Source: Rhodocyclaceae bacterium
GTDB lineage: Bacteria > Pseudomonadota > Gammaproteobacteria > Burkholderiales > Rhodocyclaceae
Assembly (NCBI GenBank): GCA_026417115.1
Contig: JAOADW010000022.1
Span: forward strand, 1 to 64,000
Direction of reading: 5' to 3'
DNA: 64,000 nt
This document shows, in pieces, positions 52,696 to 62,390 of the stretch. The position numbers and the translations under genes are program-made. Each line of letters begins with the position of its first letter. The stretch's first letter is position 1. Under the pieces are notes generated by a model. It searched no databases. It was given only the letters and a program-made list of their open reading frames with translations, and was not told the origin of the DNA.

Positions 52696-53651
52696 GGCGG
52701 GTTCGCAGCCGAATAAGAGAACGTCCGACTCAAATCGCCATAGGAAAGAACGGCCCGATCGTCATCGAGTCGCCGGTAGGTGATGAAGGAAAACCAGCCG
52801 TTCTGATGAAGCCAGCCACTTGCGGGATAGAGCATGCCCGGGTCATTGTAAGGGACATAGCCCACAGTGTGGCTTCCTTGCGCGGCGGCCGGCGGTGGCG
52901 CATCGGCTGCCATGGGAAGACGCCCTTTTTCGAGACGATAACGCACAAGGCCATTGCTGGAATCTCCCCAGATTTCGGTGGCGACACGCGCAAAGAGGGC
53001 GGCGAACAACTCATTCTTCTTCAGGGCCAATATGCGGTCGTTGAGGGGGGTGTTGGCGTCGAGCGAACGGGTGTGGAAGAAAGGGTCGCCGTCGGCATTG
53101 GCAGCGTCGAGATAATTTTCTCGCAAGGGCGGCTTCGCTGCCGACGGCGGATGACGCGTCTGAGAAGGGAGCGGCGGACCCGGCGAGATCACCAAGGCCA
53201 CGAGTTCGTCGCTGGCGCCATCGAGTCGCAACGAAGCAGGCTTGTTAGGATTGAGCGGGGAATCGCGAAAGCCAGGAGACAGCACATACCAGAGAGGTTC
53301 GCCAAGTCCATCGAGAAGTTTTCCTACGCCGAGGGTTTTCCAGGACAGCCGCCCAATGAGAACTTGACTATTGGAACAGGAGGCCAGGGCTTGTCCTTCG
53401 AAAGGCGTGCCGATCTTGCTCGTATCCTCGGGACAAGGGAGTCTGCCCGGCAACGCGTTGAGGAGCGACCAAGCGATCAGGGCTTCCTTGGCTTTCGCCA
53501 GCGCACGTTCTGTTTGCTGCGCTTGCTCGCGTGCAAGGCTTGAAGTGCTTAGGCGGTCAAGGAACCAAGTCAAAGATGCCATGGCCAGAATCGTCACCAA
53601 TGCCAGCAATGCGGCGCCGTGGTGGCGATGGCCTTTCCGAGTTTCTTTCAT
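52692..53651 (-). CDS. PilX/GspK-like pilus assembly protein
   Basis: 319-residue protein. An N-terminal hydrophobic segment, HHGAALLALVTILAMASL, without the canonical FTLIE is reminiscent of PilX- or GspK-type minor pilins (residues 10-32). The ectodomain has LPGRLPCPEDTSKIG and IGRLSWKTLGVGKLLDGLG, resembling the next gene product, and ends RTFSYSAANPP. It lies six bases after the mshK-like gene and overlaps the following prepilin gene. MshO/P/Q-type roles are possible. The exact function is not known. Confidence 0.78.
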   Translation of the reverse strand: MKETRKGHRHHGAALLALVTILAMASLTWFLDRLSTSSLAREQAQQTERALAKAKEALIAWSLLNALPGRLPCPEDTSKIGTPFEGQALASCSNSQVLIGRLSWKTLGVGKLLDGLGEPLWYVLSPGFRDSPLNPNKPASLRLDGASDELVALVISPGPPLPSQTRHPPSAAKPPLRENYLDAANADGDPFFHTRSLDANTPLNDRILALKKNELFAALFARVATEIWGDSSNGLVRYRLEKGRLPMAADAPPPAAAQGSHTVGYVPYNDPGMLYPASGWLHQNGWFSFITYRRLDDDRAVLSYGDLSRTFSYSAANPP

Positions 53652-53657
53652 CGTAAG

Positions 53658-54092
53658 CTATTTTTTCACGGTCTCGATTTTGCCCTCGCCGAGAAGATCC
53701 TGCACCTTGCCGGTATTCGGATCGTAGCGAGAACCGATGCTCATCTCGATTGGTCCCGCCTCGCCATTCATGATCAAAACTTTCCCGAAGCGCCGGGGCG
53801 AGGTGCGCACGGCGCGCGTGGCCAGATGCGCTTGATCCTCAGTATGGCCGACGCCATTGATCCAAATCGTATGGCGTCCTTCGGATCTCATGACGACGCC
53901 ATCGATGCGCAGCGATTCTCCAGCCAATGGCAGCCGTGGGCCATGCGAAAGCGAAGCTCTTTGCCGGTCGAGCGCCTGACGCCCAGCGGGGGTGTAGAAA
54001 AGCCGTCCCAATGCTTCCCATTCCTGGGCAGTGGCGACCTCCATGACGGCCAATGACATCACAATGGGCAATGAATAAGAGAGGCGCATCAT
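53658..54092 (-). CDS. mshK: MSHA biogenesis protein MshK-like
   Basis: 144-residue exported protein. The start at 54092 forms an ATGA overlap with the mshJ-like gene; it begins MMRLSYSLPIVMSLAVMEVATAQ, a signal peptide. RLFYTPAGRQALDRQR is followed by a small beta domain with RIDGVVMRSEGRHTIWINGV, as in PilP/GspC-like and MshK proteins. It would be a periplasmic link between inner-membrane assembly proteins and the secretin. Identification is by motif plus position between mshJ and minor pilin genes. Confidence 0.8.
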   Translation of the reverse strand: MMRLSYSLPIVMSLAVMEVATAQEWEALGRLFYTPAGRQALDRQRASLSHGPRLPLAGESLRIDGVVMRSEGRHTIWINGVGHTEDQAHLATRAVRTSPRRFGKVLIMNGEAGPIEMSIGSRYDPNTGKVQDLLGEGKIETVKK

Positions 54093-54709
54093 GTATTTTC
54101 TCGGAGGGTGATCCAATCGAGCGTGCATTCGGCGATGAGGCCAGCGAATGCATACTCGCGTCGTTCAGGCGGCACCGGCTCGATCTGGCAGTGTCGTACA
54201 AGGATTAGCGTCGGGATGCGACGCTTGAGCTCGGCGATTAGAGTCAATAAATCGCCCTCGTGAACCAAGGGTGCGCGCAAGCGCATGAGGCTCGCGCGGA
54301 ACTCGTACGGGGTTGGCGTAGCGTCTCTTTCCAGCAGCGGCCGTTGTGGGGCGAGCTCATAATCGATGGGCAACAGCTTATATTCCTCGCGGATGCGTGA
54401 GAGGGTTTCCGCCCATTCCAAACGCCGCTCAGGCTCGAGGCGGCCGGCATCGACGAGTTTGCGATAACGCTCGAACAACTTCTGGAATTCCTCGATTTCT
54501 TCGTGCGTGCGCGCAAGCAAGGCCTGGCTTTCTTTGAACTTTTGCCGCGCCTGGACGAGCGCCTGCTCCATGGCCGAACGTTTTTGCCAGATCAGATAGG
54601 CGGCCAGTGCCGTGAGTATGGAACAAGCGAGAAAAAAGATTAGGCTGCCGCGCAAGGCTCTGAGAATGCCGAGTATTTCATTTTCCGGGGACGGTCTGGA
54701 TGGGCTCAT
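54089..54709 (-). CDS. mshJ: MSHA biogenesis protein MshJ-like (PilO fold)
   Basis: 206-residue inner-membrane protein with one N-terminal helix (SLIFFLACSILTALAAYLIW, about residues 22-41), a coiled coil (about 45-95) and a small globular C-terminal domain. This is the PilO/GspM layout seen in MshJ. The start overlaps the end of the mshI-like gene (ATGA). It would form the inner-membrane platform with MshI. Confidence 0.82.
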   Translation of the reverse strand: MSPSRPSPENEILGILRALRGSLIFFLACSILTALAAYLIWQKRSAMEQALVQARQKFKESQALLARTHEEIEEFQKLFERYRKLVDAGRLEPERRLEWAETLSRIREEYKLLPIDYELAPQRPLLERDATPTPYEFRASLMRLRAPLVHEGDLLTLIAELKRRIPTLILVRHCQIEPVPPERREYAFAGLIAECTLDWITLRENT

Positions 54710-56220
54710 AGCGATTTGATGACGCGTACGGTGAAGCGGGGCGCCTCGGGCGCCACGCGGTCATCGCCACTCTTCATGGTTTTGCCAGACTCGGTATCGA
54801 CCGGAGGCGACAGAATTTGAGCATGGGTGCGCTCGGCGCGAGAGAGATGACCGACGAAATCATTGACCAAGGTGAGCTGGCGCCGCCGGTCATAAGCCAT
54901 GGCGAGCGGCAAACGACACGTCAAAATCGCTTGGGCGGCGGCGCCCTTGTCCATGCCCGACGGAAGTTCGGCACGGCCTTGGGTGCCTTGCTGGGGGTCG
55001 ATGAGTGACCATTCGAGCCGTTCCAATGTGATTTCCGGAAAGGCGTCGAAAGAGCGGGAGATTTGCGTCCAAAGGGGAGCTGGGCCGAGGGCGCTGCGCT
55101 CGAGATCCTCGAAGCGGCCGAGGAAGACCTTCAATTCGGCGCCCGAAAGCGAGGAGGCGGGTAATTGCTTCAGCATCTGTGCGCGGCGTTCGAGATTGCT
55201 TTGCGACTGCGCAGCCAGCGTTTCCAGCGTGGGTTGTAATTCCGCGATTTCGAGAGCTTGTTTGGTCGCGAAGAGCGCGCAGGCGAGAAGCGAGACGACG
55301 GCGCTCCCTTGCAGCCCGCGGCGAACCTGCCAGAGACGAAAGGCCTGGCGGAAGGGGGGAGGCGCGAATTGGGCAGCGGGCGTTTTGCGCAGGAGCAGGT
55401 AAGCAAGCAATGCATCGCTCTCGATGGCCTCCCGCGGGGAATAACCTAGGCGAAGCGCGACGTCTCTCAAAGAGAAGAACTCATAGTGGATTACCGGGGA
55501 ATCGAGACAGAAGCGGTGATAGGCCTCGAGCTCGGCGGAATGCGCGAGAATCCGTGTCGTCAGCGCTTGATCTCGCGAGATCCAGTGCTGTGCGACGAGA
55601 TATTGAAAAATTTTGTCTGTTTCTTGGGCCGCGATTTCGGCGGCTTCTTGCATATCGCCGCGTAGCAAAGGGGTCAGGCGGGAAAAGCGTAATTTTCCTT
55701 CGAGAAAGAAGGATTGTCGCAGCCCCGCTGCCGTGCGCAGGATGAGCAGATGAGGCTCTGAAGTGGGGGCGAGTCTCTCGCAAAGCTGGGGCACCGAATA
55801 AAGACCCACGAGCGGCGCTCGATTTTCTCTGAGGGAGGCCAACCAGGGTTCGAGATGGGCACTGCTGGAAAGCGCCATCAAGAGTAAGCGTTCGTCTTTG
55901 CGCCCGCTTCCACTACGCCCACGAGACTCGGCGAGCGCGAAGGGGGTCGCATAAAAATGTTGGGCGAGTTTGCGCTGGATCAGCTGTTGCCGATCTTTGC
56001 CTCTGACGGCAGGAACTTCTTCCCATTGGAAGCTTTCCTCGGGAAGGTCGGCGAGTGCGTAAAAGAGCGCCCTTTTGTGCCTGCCCAACCACTCTGCGAA
56101 GGCGGCGTACCCTTCGGCATGAGCGAGGAATTCTCTTTCGCGCACCACCTTCCATGCCTGCGCTCGCCAAACGAGGAGGCGGCCCGCATGGATATGAAGA
56201 ACGAAGCGTTCCAACAACAT
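54706..56220 (-). CDS. mshI: MSHA biogenesis protein MshI-like (PilM/PilN fused)
   Basis: 504-residue protein. The first 300 residues resemble an actin-like PilM fold, with a cytosolic N-terminus and no signal peptide. A hydrophobic segment (SAVVSLLACALF, about 305-317) leads to a coiled coil and a periplasmic domain like PilN. Fusion of these two functions is usual for MshI. The gene lies seven bases after the mshG stop codon and overlaps mshJ by ATGA. Confidence 0.83.
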   Translation of the reverse strand: MLLERFVLHIHAGRLLVWRAQAWKVVREREFLAHAEGYAAFAEWLGRHKRALFYALADLPEESFQWEEVPAVRGKDRQQLIQRKLAQHFYATPFALAESRGRSGSGRKDERLLLMALSSSAHLEPWLASLRENRAPLVGLYSVPQLCERLAPTSEPHLLILRTAAGLRQSFFLEGKLRFSRLTPLLRGDMQEAAEIAAQETDKIFQYLVAQHWISRDQALTTRILAHSAELEAYHRFCLDSPVIHYEFFSLRDVALRLGYSPREAIESDALLAYLLLRKTPAAQFAPPPFRQAFRLWQVRRGLQGSAVVSLLACALFATKQALEIAELQPTLETLAAQSQSNLERRAQMLKQLPASSLSGAELKVFLGRFEDLERSALGPAPLWTQISRSFDAFPEITLERLEWSLIDPQQGTQGRAELPSGMDKGAAAQAILTCRLPLAMAYDRRRQLTLVNDFVGHLSRAERTHAQILSPPVDTESGKTMKSGDDRVAPEAPRFTVRVIKSL

Positions 56221-56227
56221 GGCGGCA

Positions 56228-57430
56228 TCAGAATCGCAGGCGGGTAATCGTATCGTAAATGGGGCCCAATACCGATAGCATGACCCAGCCGAGGATCGCG
56301 CCCACGATCACCGTCAGCGCCGGCTCGATCAGGGTCTGAAGGCGAGCGATGGCTTCGCGCACGTCGCGGTCATAGAAGTAATGAACATTCTTCAACGCCA
56401 CGTCCAGCGCGCCGGTGCTTTCCCCGACGCGCAGCATGCGAATCACCAAGGGCGGGAACAGGCCGACGTTCTGAAAGGCCAGCGTGATGTTCTGGCCTTC
56501 CGCAATGAAGCGGGCGGCCCGTTCGATGCCCAGCCGGATCGCATGATTGCCGACGACGTCCTTGCAGAGGGACAGCGCGTCGAGAACGGAAATTCCAGAG
56601 GCATAGAGCATGGCGAGCGCGGCGGAAAAACGGGCCAACATGATTTTTTCGAGGATGCTCCCCACGAAAGGCAGGCGTAACTTGAAGGCATCGAAACGCA
56701 GGCGGAAGGCAGGGGAGACACGCACGAGGACAGTGAGCAGAATGCCCCCTAGGACGGGAAGGGCCAGGATCATTGGCCAATGGGCGACGAAAGCTGCGGA
56801 AGTCGCGATCAACAGCCGCGTGTGGAGGGGTAACTCGTGCCCCATGTTGCGGATGAACCCCATCATCTGGGGCACGAGGTAAACCATGAGGAAAAAGATC
56901 ACACTGAGCACGACGAGTGCGAGAAACGAGGGGTAGGCGACGAGCTTCTTTGTCTGGGCGGCTATTTCATCCTGCCACTTGAGGGTTTCGGTCAGGTTGG
57001 CCAATACCTCAGGCAAACGACCGCTGGCTTCTCCGGCACGCACGAGGCTCACGAACACACCGTCGAAGATCTTGGGGTGGGCTGCGAGCGCTTCCGAGAA
57101 CGTCTGTCCTCCCTCGACGCGCTCGATCAGGTCGGCCAATACTTCCGCAAGGCGAGGATTGTCGGTCGAGTCGCGCAGATCATTCAAGGCTTCCAGCAAG
57201 GGAACCCCAGCGCGGATCAGTTGCTCGAGATGGAAGCACACTGCGATCAAATCTCGCCGCGTGATGGGCGCGCCTAAAAGACCGCTTCCAGGGGGAATGG
57301 ACTCACCGGCGATGAGATCCAGACCCATGCGCTTGAGGCGCATTTCGAGATCGATCACATTGATGGCGTCGATCCGGCCTCGTCGCAATCGACCTGCACT
57401 GTCCATTGCTTTGTATGCATAAAGCGCCAT
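56228..57430 (-). CDS. mshG: Inner-membrane platform protein MshG (GspF/PilC family)
   Basis: 400-residue polytopic protein with two repeated GspF domains (about residues 65-190 and 270-390), each ending in hydrophobic segments. ALVVLSVIFFLMVYLVPQM and the C-terminal PALTVIVGAILGWVMLSVL are typical of the family. N-terminal YKAMDSAGRLRRGRIDA is the usual cytosolic start. It would transmit work from the ATPase to the growing pilus. Located 26 bp after mshE. Confidence 0.93.
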   Translation of the reverse strand: MALYAYKAMDSAGRLRRGRIDAINVIDLEMRLKRMGLDLIAGESIPPGSGLLGAPITRRDLIAVCFHLEQLIRAGVPLLEALNDLRDSTDNPRLAEVLADLIERVEGGQTFSEALAAHPKIFDGVFVSLVRAGEASGRLPEVLANLTETLKWQDEIAAQTKKLVAYPSFLALVVLSVIFFLMVYLVPQMMGFIRNMGHELPLHTRLLIATSAAFVAHWPMILALPVLGGILLTVLVRVSPAFRLRFDAFKLRLPFVGSILEKIMLARFSAALAMLYASGISVLDALSLCKDVVGNHAIRLGIERAARFIAEGQNITLAFQNVGLFPPLVIRMLRVGESTGALDVALKNVHYFYDRDVREAIARLQTLIEPALTVIVGAILGWVMLSVLGPIYDTITRLRF

Positions 57431-57456
57431 GATCGTCGCAGTCAGGGGAAATCCTT

Positions 57457-59223
57457 TCAGTTCGTGAGATCGACGACGCGCGCGAGCTCGGCGAATGAGG
57501 TCAGGCCTTCGGCGATGCGGCGCAAGCCATCGTCTGCCAGGGTGCGGAAGCCTTTCGCGATCGCCAGTTGTTCGAGCTCACGACGCGAGGCGCGTCGCAC
57601 GATCAATTCATCGATGTCGGCGTCGAGTCGTAGCACTTCCATGATGGCCAGACGCCCCTTGTAGCCTTGGTAATCACAGCGCGGACAGCCGACGGGCTGA
57701 TAGATCATGGGTGGTGGGGCGAGACGGGCAAGGCGGCGCATCTCTTCCTGACTTGGTGCGACTGCTTTTTTGCAATGCGGGCAGAGCCGCCTGACCAGAC
57801 GCTGAGCCACGATGCCGATGATATTGCCGGCCATGATGTCGGGTAATACCCCGATGTCGAGCAACCGAGGGATTGCCCCCAAAGCCGAATTGGTATGCAG
57901 TGTTGAATAAACTTGGTGGCCTGTCATGGCTGCCCGGAACGCCATGTTCGCCGTTTCTTCGTCACGGATTTCTCCGACGAGGATCACGTCGGGGTCTTGA
58001 CGCATCATCGAGCGGATGCCATTGGCGAAATCGAGTTTGACTGCTTCGTTCAATGAGGTTTGTCGAATCAACGACAGCGGGTACTCGACCGGGTCTTCGA
58101 GGGTCATGATATGGATGCCCTCGTGATTGATCTGGTTCAGCATCGAGTAAAGCGTAGTCGTCTTGCCGCTGCCGGTGGGGCCGGTCACCAAGATGATGCC
58201 CTCGGGGCGCGCCATCATGCGCTCGAGCTGGGCGATATGGTCCTCGCGCAAGCCCAGTTGATCGAGGGGGACGATGCCTTTTTGCCGATCCAGAATGCGT
58301 AAGACGATGTTTTCGCCATGAATCGTCGGTTGTACCGAGCAACGGAAATCGATGGGTCGGCCGCCGACCGAGAGCGAAATGCGGCCATCCTGGGGCGCTC
58401 GCGTTTCGGCGATGTTCATGCCGCTCATCACTTTCAGGCGCACGGCCATGGCTGGCCAATATGACTTGTGCAGCGCACGGATCTGGCGCAGGATGCCATC
58501 GATGCGATAGCGGATGCGCAGAAAACCGGCTTCCGGCTCGAAATGGATGTCGGAGGCTTCGCGCTTGACCGCGTCGGTCAAAATGGCGTCGATCAGGCGC
58601 ACGACCGGCTGACTGTATTCGTCGGTTGCGCTTGCGAGGCTGCGGAAATCGATCTCGCCCGTTTCGATTTCGTGCAGGATGCCGTCGATCGAGAGTTCGT
58701 AGCCATAGTGTTGGTCGATAGCGCGCAGGATTTCCGATTCGCCTGCCAGCACGGTTTCGATGACGAGGTCCGCGGCGATCAAGGCCCGCAAGTGGTCGAG
58801 TGCGAGCAGATCATTGGGGTCGGCGATCGCGATCGTCAGGCAATGGCGGTCTGCGTCGAAATCGAGCGGTAAGAGGCGATGGCGCTTGGCGAGTTCGCGG
58901 GGCACGAGGCGCAGCGCTTCACCGGCTACGGTGGCGCGAGAAAGATCGATGGCCTTCTTGCCCAGCGATTCCCCCAATGCATCGCGCAGCGTGGCTTCGG
59001 AGACGAAGCCGAGTTCGACGAGCAGGCGGCCGACGGGTTTATTGACCTTCGCCTGTTCGAGTAACGCGATGCGCAATTGGTCTTCGCTGATCACGCCTTC
59101 TGCGATCAGGAATTGGCCGATCGGCAGTCGATGCGAGAAAGCCCTGTCCGTTCCTCCGGCCTGGGGGCGGGACGCCCTTGGGTTGGGCAAGGCAGAAGGC
59201 GCCGCTGAGCTCGGGGTTTTCAC
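57457..59223 (-). CDS. mshE: Pilus assembly ATPase MshE (GspE/PilB family)
   Basis: 588-residue hexameric ATPase driving pilus extension. The N-terminal part (about residues 35-180) is a GSPII_E-N domain with the LRIALLEQAKVNKPVGRLL type of motif, which in Vibrio MshE binds c-di-GMP; conservation of that site here was not tested. The catalytic core has GPTGSGKTTTLYSML (Walker A, about 347-361), an Asp box, MRQDPDVILVGEIRDEET (Walker B) and a tetra-Cys zinc site (CPHCKKAV and CPRCDYQG). The start overlaps the mshN-like stop. Confidence 0.95.
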   Translation of the reverse strand: MKTPSSAAPSALPNPRASRPQAGGTDRAFSHRLPIGQFLIAEGVISEDQLRIALLEQAKVNKPVGRLLVELGFVSEATLRDALGESLGKKAIDLSRATVAGEALRLVPRELAKRHRLLPLDFDADRHCLTIAIADPNDLLALDHLRALIAADLVIETVLAGESEILRAIDQHYGYELSIDGILHEIETGEIDFRSLASATDEYSQPVVRLIDAILTDAVKREASDIHFEPEAGFLRIRYRIDGILRQIRALHKSYWPAMAVRLKVMSGMNIAETRAPQDGRISLSVGGRPIDFRCSVQPTIHGENIVLRILDRQKGIVPLDQLGLREDHIAQLERMMARPEGIILVTGPTGSGKTTTLYSMLNQINHEGIHIMTLEDPVEYPLSLIRQTSLNEAVKLDFANGIRSMMRQDPDVILVGEIRDEETANMAFRAAMTGHQVYSTLHTNSALGAIPRLLDIGVLPDIMAGNIIGIVAQRLVRRLCPHCKKAVAPSQEEMRRLARLAPPPMIYQPVGCPRCDYQGYKGRLAIMEVLRLDADIDELIVRRASRRELEQLAIAKGFRTLADDGLRRIAEGLTSFAELARVVDLTN

Positions 59224-60509
59224 GGCTGAAGAGACTCCAGCATCGACGCTCGCAAACGGGCTTGTTCGAGCGGAAAGGCGGCTGGCCGCTTGCGTGCGGT
59301 CTCGAGGGCCACGCGATAATAGCCAAGCGCGGCTGCGGCCTGATGAAGCCGATCCAGACTCACGGCAAGATTGAACGCATAATCGGGGTTGTCTGGGTCG
59401 AGCCGTAGGGCCTCAAAGTAGGCTTGTTGGGCTTCGGCCCAACGTTCTTCGGCAGCCAGTTTGTTGCCGAGCGCAAAATGCAGCGCTGCGGCTTGCGGAC
59501 GCTCGGCGACGAGAGCTTTGAGGCGGCCGACGGAGATCTCAGGGGGGGCGATGCGGCCCAAGGCGAGCAATGCGGCGAGGGCGTGGCCATCGGCGGGGTC
59601 GTTTTCGAGGATACGCAGATAATAACCCTGTGCCAATTCATCGCGGCCTTGCCGGCGTGCAATCGCGGCCAGGCCATGCAAGGCCTGAATATCGTGCGGG
59701 TCGATGGCCAATGCTTTTTCCCACAACAGACGAGCGAGCTCCAGCTCGTCTTGGTTATAGGCGTGCCAGGCTTCCAGCAAAAGGTTTTCGCGTGGGGAAT
59801 GCTCTCGGGTCGCGCGAACGAGCCCTTCGAAGCGCACGGGCTGAGCGGCCGTTTCTGCAGGGCGCACGGGCGAGGGCTGTTCGCTTTCTCGTTTTTTCTC
59901 CTCGAAAGCCGAGGTCGGACGACCCTCTGCCGGCGAAGAGGAGGCTTTCACGTCGGAGGATGCGGCGAGGCGGGATTCCTCTGCGGACGATCGTGGACGG
60001 TCGCTATTCAGGAAAGGGGTGGTGGGAGGGAGGGCGCTTGCCGCTGGAGGACGCTCCACAAGGAGCCCCCCTGGGGAAAAGCCGAGACCGCTTCGGGGCT
60101 GGAGCTGCCACCAGAAATACGTGCCGAGGCCGATCGTCGCGACGAGCGTCGCGATCAATAAGACGAGCCAGAAAGGCAAGCGGCGCCGAGCAACGCTCCT
60201 TTCCTTGGCGGTGAAAAGCAGGCGTGCGGCCTCATGGGAGGCGATGAGACCTTCGGCGGAAGGTGCGGCGCCTTCTTCGCTGGCAGCCCTCGGCGTTGAC
60301 GAGCGTACATCGAGAGGTTTTGTCGCCGAAAACTGCTCGTCGAGCAGGGAAAGATCGGCGGGCAAGTCTGGCAGGCGAGGCGAGGGCGATTGCCGCTCGA
60401 CCTTTTCCTTCGCTGTCTCAGGAAATGCCGGGCGGCGATCACCTTCTTCACTTTTGTGCGACGTCTGCTGGGCCTCGGCGCGCTTGAGCGCATCGATGAG
60501 CAGACTCAC
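59220..60509 (-). CDS. mshN: MSHA biogenesis protein MshN-like TPR protein
   Basis: 429-residue protein with a cytosolic Ser/Pro/Glu-rich N-terminus (1-105), one membrane helix (WLVLLIATLVATIGLGTYFWW, about 110-130), a disordered linker, and four or more TPR repeats (about 245-420) such as ALDPHDIQALHGLAAIARRQGRDELA-like units. This order is that of MshN. It would scaffold the secretin or other assembly parts. Overlaps both mshL and mshE by ATGA. Sequence identity of MshN proteins is low, so position counts heavily. Confidence 0.8.
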   Translation of the reverse strand: MSLLIDALKRAEAQQTSHKSEEGDRRPAFPETAKEKVERQSPSPRLPDLPADLSLLDEQFSATKPLDVRSSTPRAASEEGAAPSAEGLIASHEAARLLFTAKERSVARRRLPFWLVLLIATLVATIGLGTYFWWQLQPRSGLGFSPGGLLVERPPAASALPPTTPFLNSDRPRSSAEESRLAASSDVKASSSPAEGRPTSAFEEKKRESEQPSPVRPAETAAQPVRFEGLVRATREHSPRENLLLEAWHAYNQDELELARLLWEKALAIDPHDIQALHGLAAIARRQGRDELAQGYYLRILENDPADGHALAALLALGRIAPPEISVGRLKALVAERPQAAALHFALGNKLAAEERWAEAQQAYFEALRLDPDNPDYAFNLAVSLDRLHQAAAALGYYRVALETARKRPAAFPLEQARLRASMLESLQP

Positions 60510-62323
60510 GGCCGCCCTCCTTCTTCCGAGCGATCGCCGAGGCGCACCCGTGGAGGCGCTAGACGGCCCTTCTCAAAAAAATCTTTCCCGGGCAGCAAGG
60601 GGCGCATCTCGGCAAAATCGCCTTCCAGGCTTGCGTCTTTGATGATCACTGGCCGTAGGAAAACGACCAATTCGGTTTTGCGGCGCAGGTCGCTGCGATT
60701 TTGAAAAAGCGAGCCGAGCCAGGGGAGGGAGGAAAGGCCCGGCACGGCTTGATCGTTGTTTTCCATGCCGTCTTCCATCAGCCCGCCCATCACGGCGATG
60801 TTGCCGTTTTCGACCCGCAACATGGATTCCATTTCACGCGTGCGAATCACGGGGATCCGGCTCGTGATGTTGTTTTTCCGCAGTTCCGGATTGGGATCTT
60901 CGACCTCGGCATATTTGCGAGAGATGCTCGGTCGGATGTTGAGCAATATGGTGTCATCATGGCTGATCTGGGGCGTGACATTCATCACGAGGCCGACGGG
61001 CACGGAATGCAAATTCGTGGTGTAGGTCGTGGTGGTGGTCGTCTGGTTCGTGGTTGTGTCGGCCTTGATCGTGAAATAGACGAGATTGTCAACGACTTTC
61101 AAAACGGCGGTTTGATTGTTGAGGACGGCGAGCTTGGGGCTCGAGATCACCCGCACATCGCCGAAGTCTTCCAAGAGTTTCAATGTGGAACGAAAGGCGC
61201 CTCCAGAAGAAGTGGTCTGATTTGCCTGAATCGTGAATACGCCAGCTCCCGCGACGACGGCCCCCGTTTGCGAGAAAGCAAGGCCTGTTTTTGCCAATCC
61301 AGAGGCCACCCGACTCCAGTCGATACCTTGCTGGTAGTGATCAGTCAGCGTGACTTCCGCCACCGTTGCTTCGATGAGCACCTGGCGGCGTGCCGACGCC
61401 ATCACCTGATCGAGGAATTCCTGGACCTTTTCATGCTGGCGCGCAGTTGCACGCACGCTCACGATGCCGGTCTCGGGATGAACGATCACGGATGCGGCTT
61501 CCCGAAACGTCGTACGCCGCACCACCGTGGCGCCCGTTTGCTGCACCGTGACGGGGTTTGGGCTTAGGGCCACGGCGGCGCCTGCGGGCGCATTACGCAG
61601 CGTCGTTGGTGCCCCCGTCCCTGTCGTCGCTTGTTCGTCCTGACGCTCGATGATCGTTTCGCTCGATCCCTCAGGGAGAATCTTGTCGGTCTCGCGCAGG
61701 ATGTCGCGAATGTTTTTTTCCAGGGTTTCCCAGAAACGATTCTGGGCCTTGTTCTCGATCTTGGTGAGCGAGTTATTGCCCCCCGCGCCAGCAGCCGTCG
61801 CGCCCGTTGGCGGGGTGCCCATGCCGGTGGAAGCGATCTGAGTCGTCACCGCGACGATGCCGCTCGTGTCGCGGGTCATATTGACGTAATCGACCCGATA
61901 GGTGCGCAAAAATGGCGTATCGGGCATGACGACAAGGTTCTTGCCATCCAGCTCCCAACGCATGTCGACTTGTTTGGCGATACGCGCAAGCAGCTGAGGG
62001 AGGGTTTGATCGATGGCGTTCATCGTGACCGTTCCCTCGATGCCAGGATGAATGTCTATGTTGAGCTTGGCATCACGGGCGAGCGCAAACAATAGGTCAT
62101 GGACCCGCACGTTATTGACGACCACCGTGTAGGTTTCGGTCTTGGGCCGCGGCTCGGGTTTCGGCAAGGCGTAGGTCTGCAGGGCGAGAGGAGGAATGGA
62201 GGCAGCCAGCGGCGGAGCAAGCCTTTCTTGTCGCAGGTGGCCCTCGCTGGGCGGCGCCACCGGGGCCTGGCTACAGGCCGTGAGCGCGACCAAAAGGGTG
62301 GCGGGTAAGATCCAACGGCTCAT
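60506..62323 (-). CDS. mshL: Outer-membrane secretin MshL
   Basis: 605-residue lipoprotein secretin that forms the pilus pore. The signal peptide ends LTAC, with Cys17 as the lipidation site. An STN-type N-terminal domain (about 65-135) is followed by a Ser/Thr/Gly linker, a secretin N1-like domain, and the C-terminal secretin domain (about 290-565) with ISSPKLAVLNNQTAVLKV and VGLVMNVTPQISHDDTILL. Conserved GGLMEDG and VPGLSSLPWLGSLF are present. The tail is 60 residues past the domain. It overlaps mshN by 4 bases. Confidence 0.95.
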   Translation of the reverse strand: MSRWILPATLLVALTACSQAPVAPPSEGHLRQERLAPPLAASIPPLALQTYALPKPEPRPKTETYTVVVNNVRVHDLLFALARDAKLNIDIHPGIEGTVTMNAIDQTLPQLLARIAKQVDMRWELDGKNLVVMPDTPFLRTYRVDYVNMTRDTSGIVAVTTQIASTGMGTPPTGATAAGAGGNNSLTKIENKAQNRFWETLEKNIRDILRETDKILPEGSSETIIERQDEQATTGTGAPTTLRNAPAGAAVALSPNPVTVQQTGATVVRRTTFREAASVIVHPETGIVSVRATARQHEKVQEFLDQVMASARRQVLIEATVAEVTLTDHYQQGIDWSRVASGLAKTGLAFSQTGAVVAGAGVFTIQANQTTSSGGAFRSTLKLLEDFGDVRVISSPKLAVLNNQTAVLKVVDNLVYFTIKADTTTNQTTTTTTYTTNLHSVPVGLVMNVTPQISHDDTILLNIRPSISRKYAEVEDPNPELRKNNITSRIPVIRTREMESMLRVENGNIAVMGGLMEDGMENNDQAVPGLSSLPWLGSLFQNRSDLRRKTELVVFLRPVIIKDASLEGDFAEMRPLLPGKDFFEKGRLAPPRVRLGDRSEEGGRP

Positions 62324-62345
62324 GGTCGAACATGCCCCACATTGA

Positions 62346-62370
62346 CACTATCATGAATGGTAGCACTATC
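62346..62370. repeat. Direct and inverted repeats upstream of mshL
   Basis: The 67-bp gap between mshM and mshL is one of few non-overlapping joints of the operon. It contains CACTATC twice (62346-62352 and 62364-62370, 18-bp period) and, between them, the near-palindrome CTATCAT-GA-ATGGTAG. The paired spacing could be an operator or a promoter element for an internal start. No clear -35/-10 is seen. Confidence 0.4.
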
Positions 62371-62390
62371 GCGCAGGGAGAAACAGGGGG

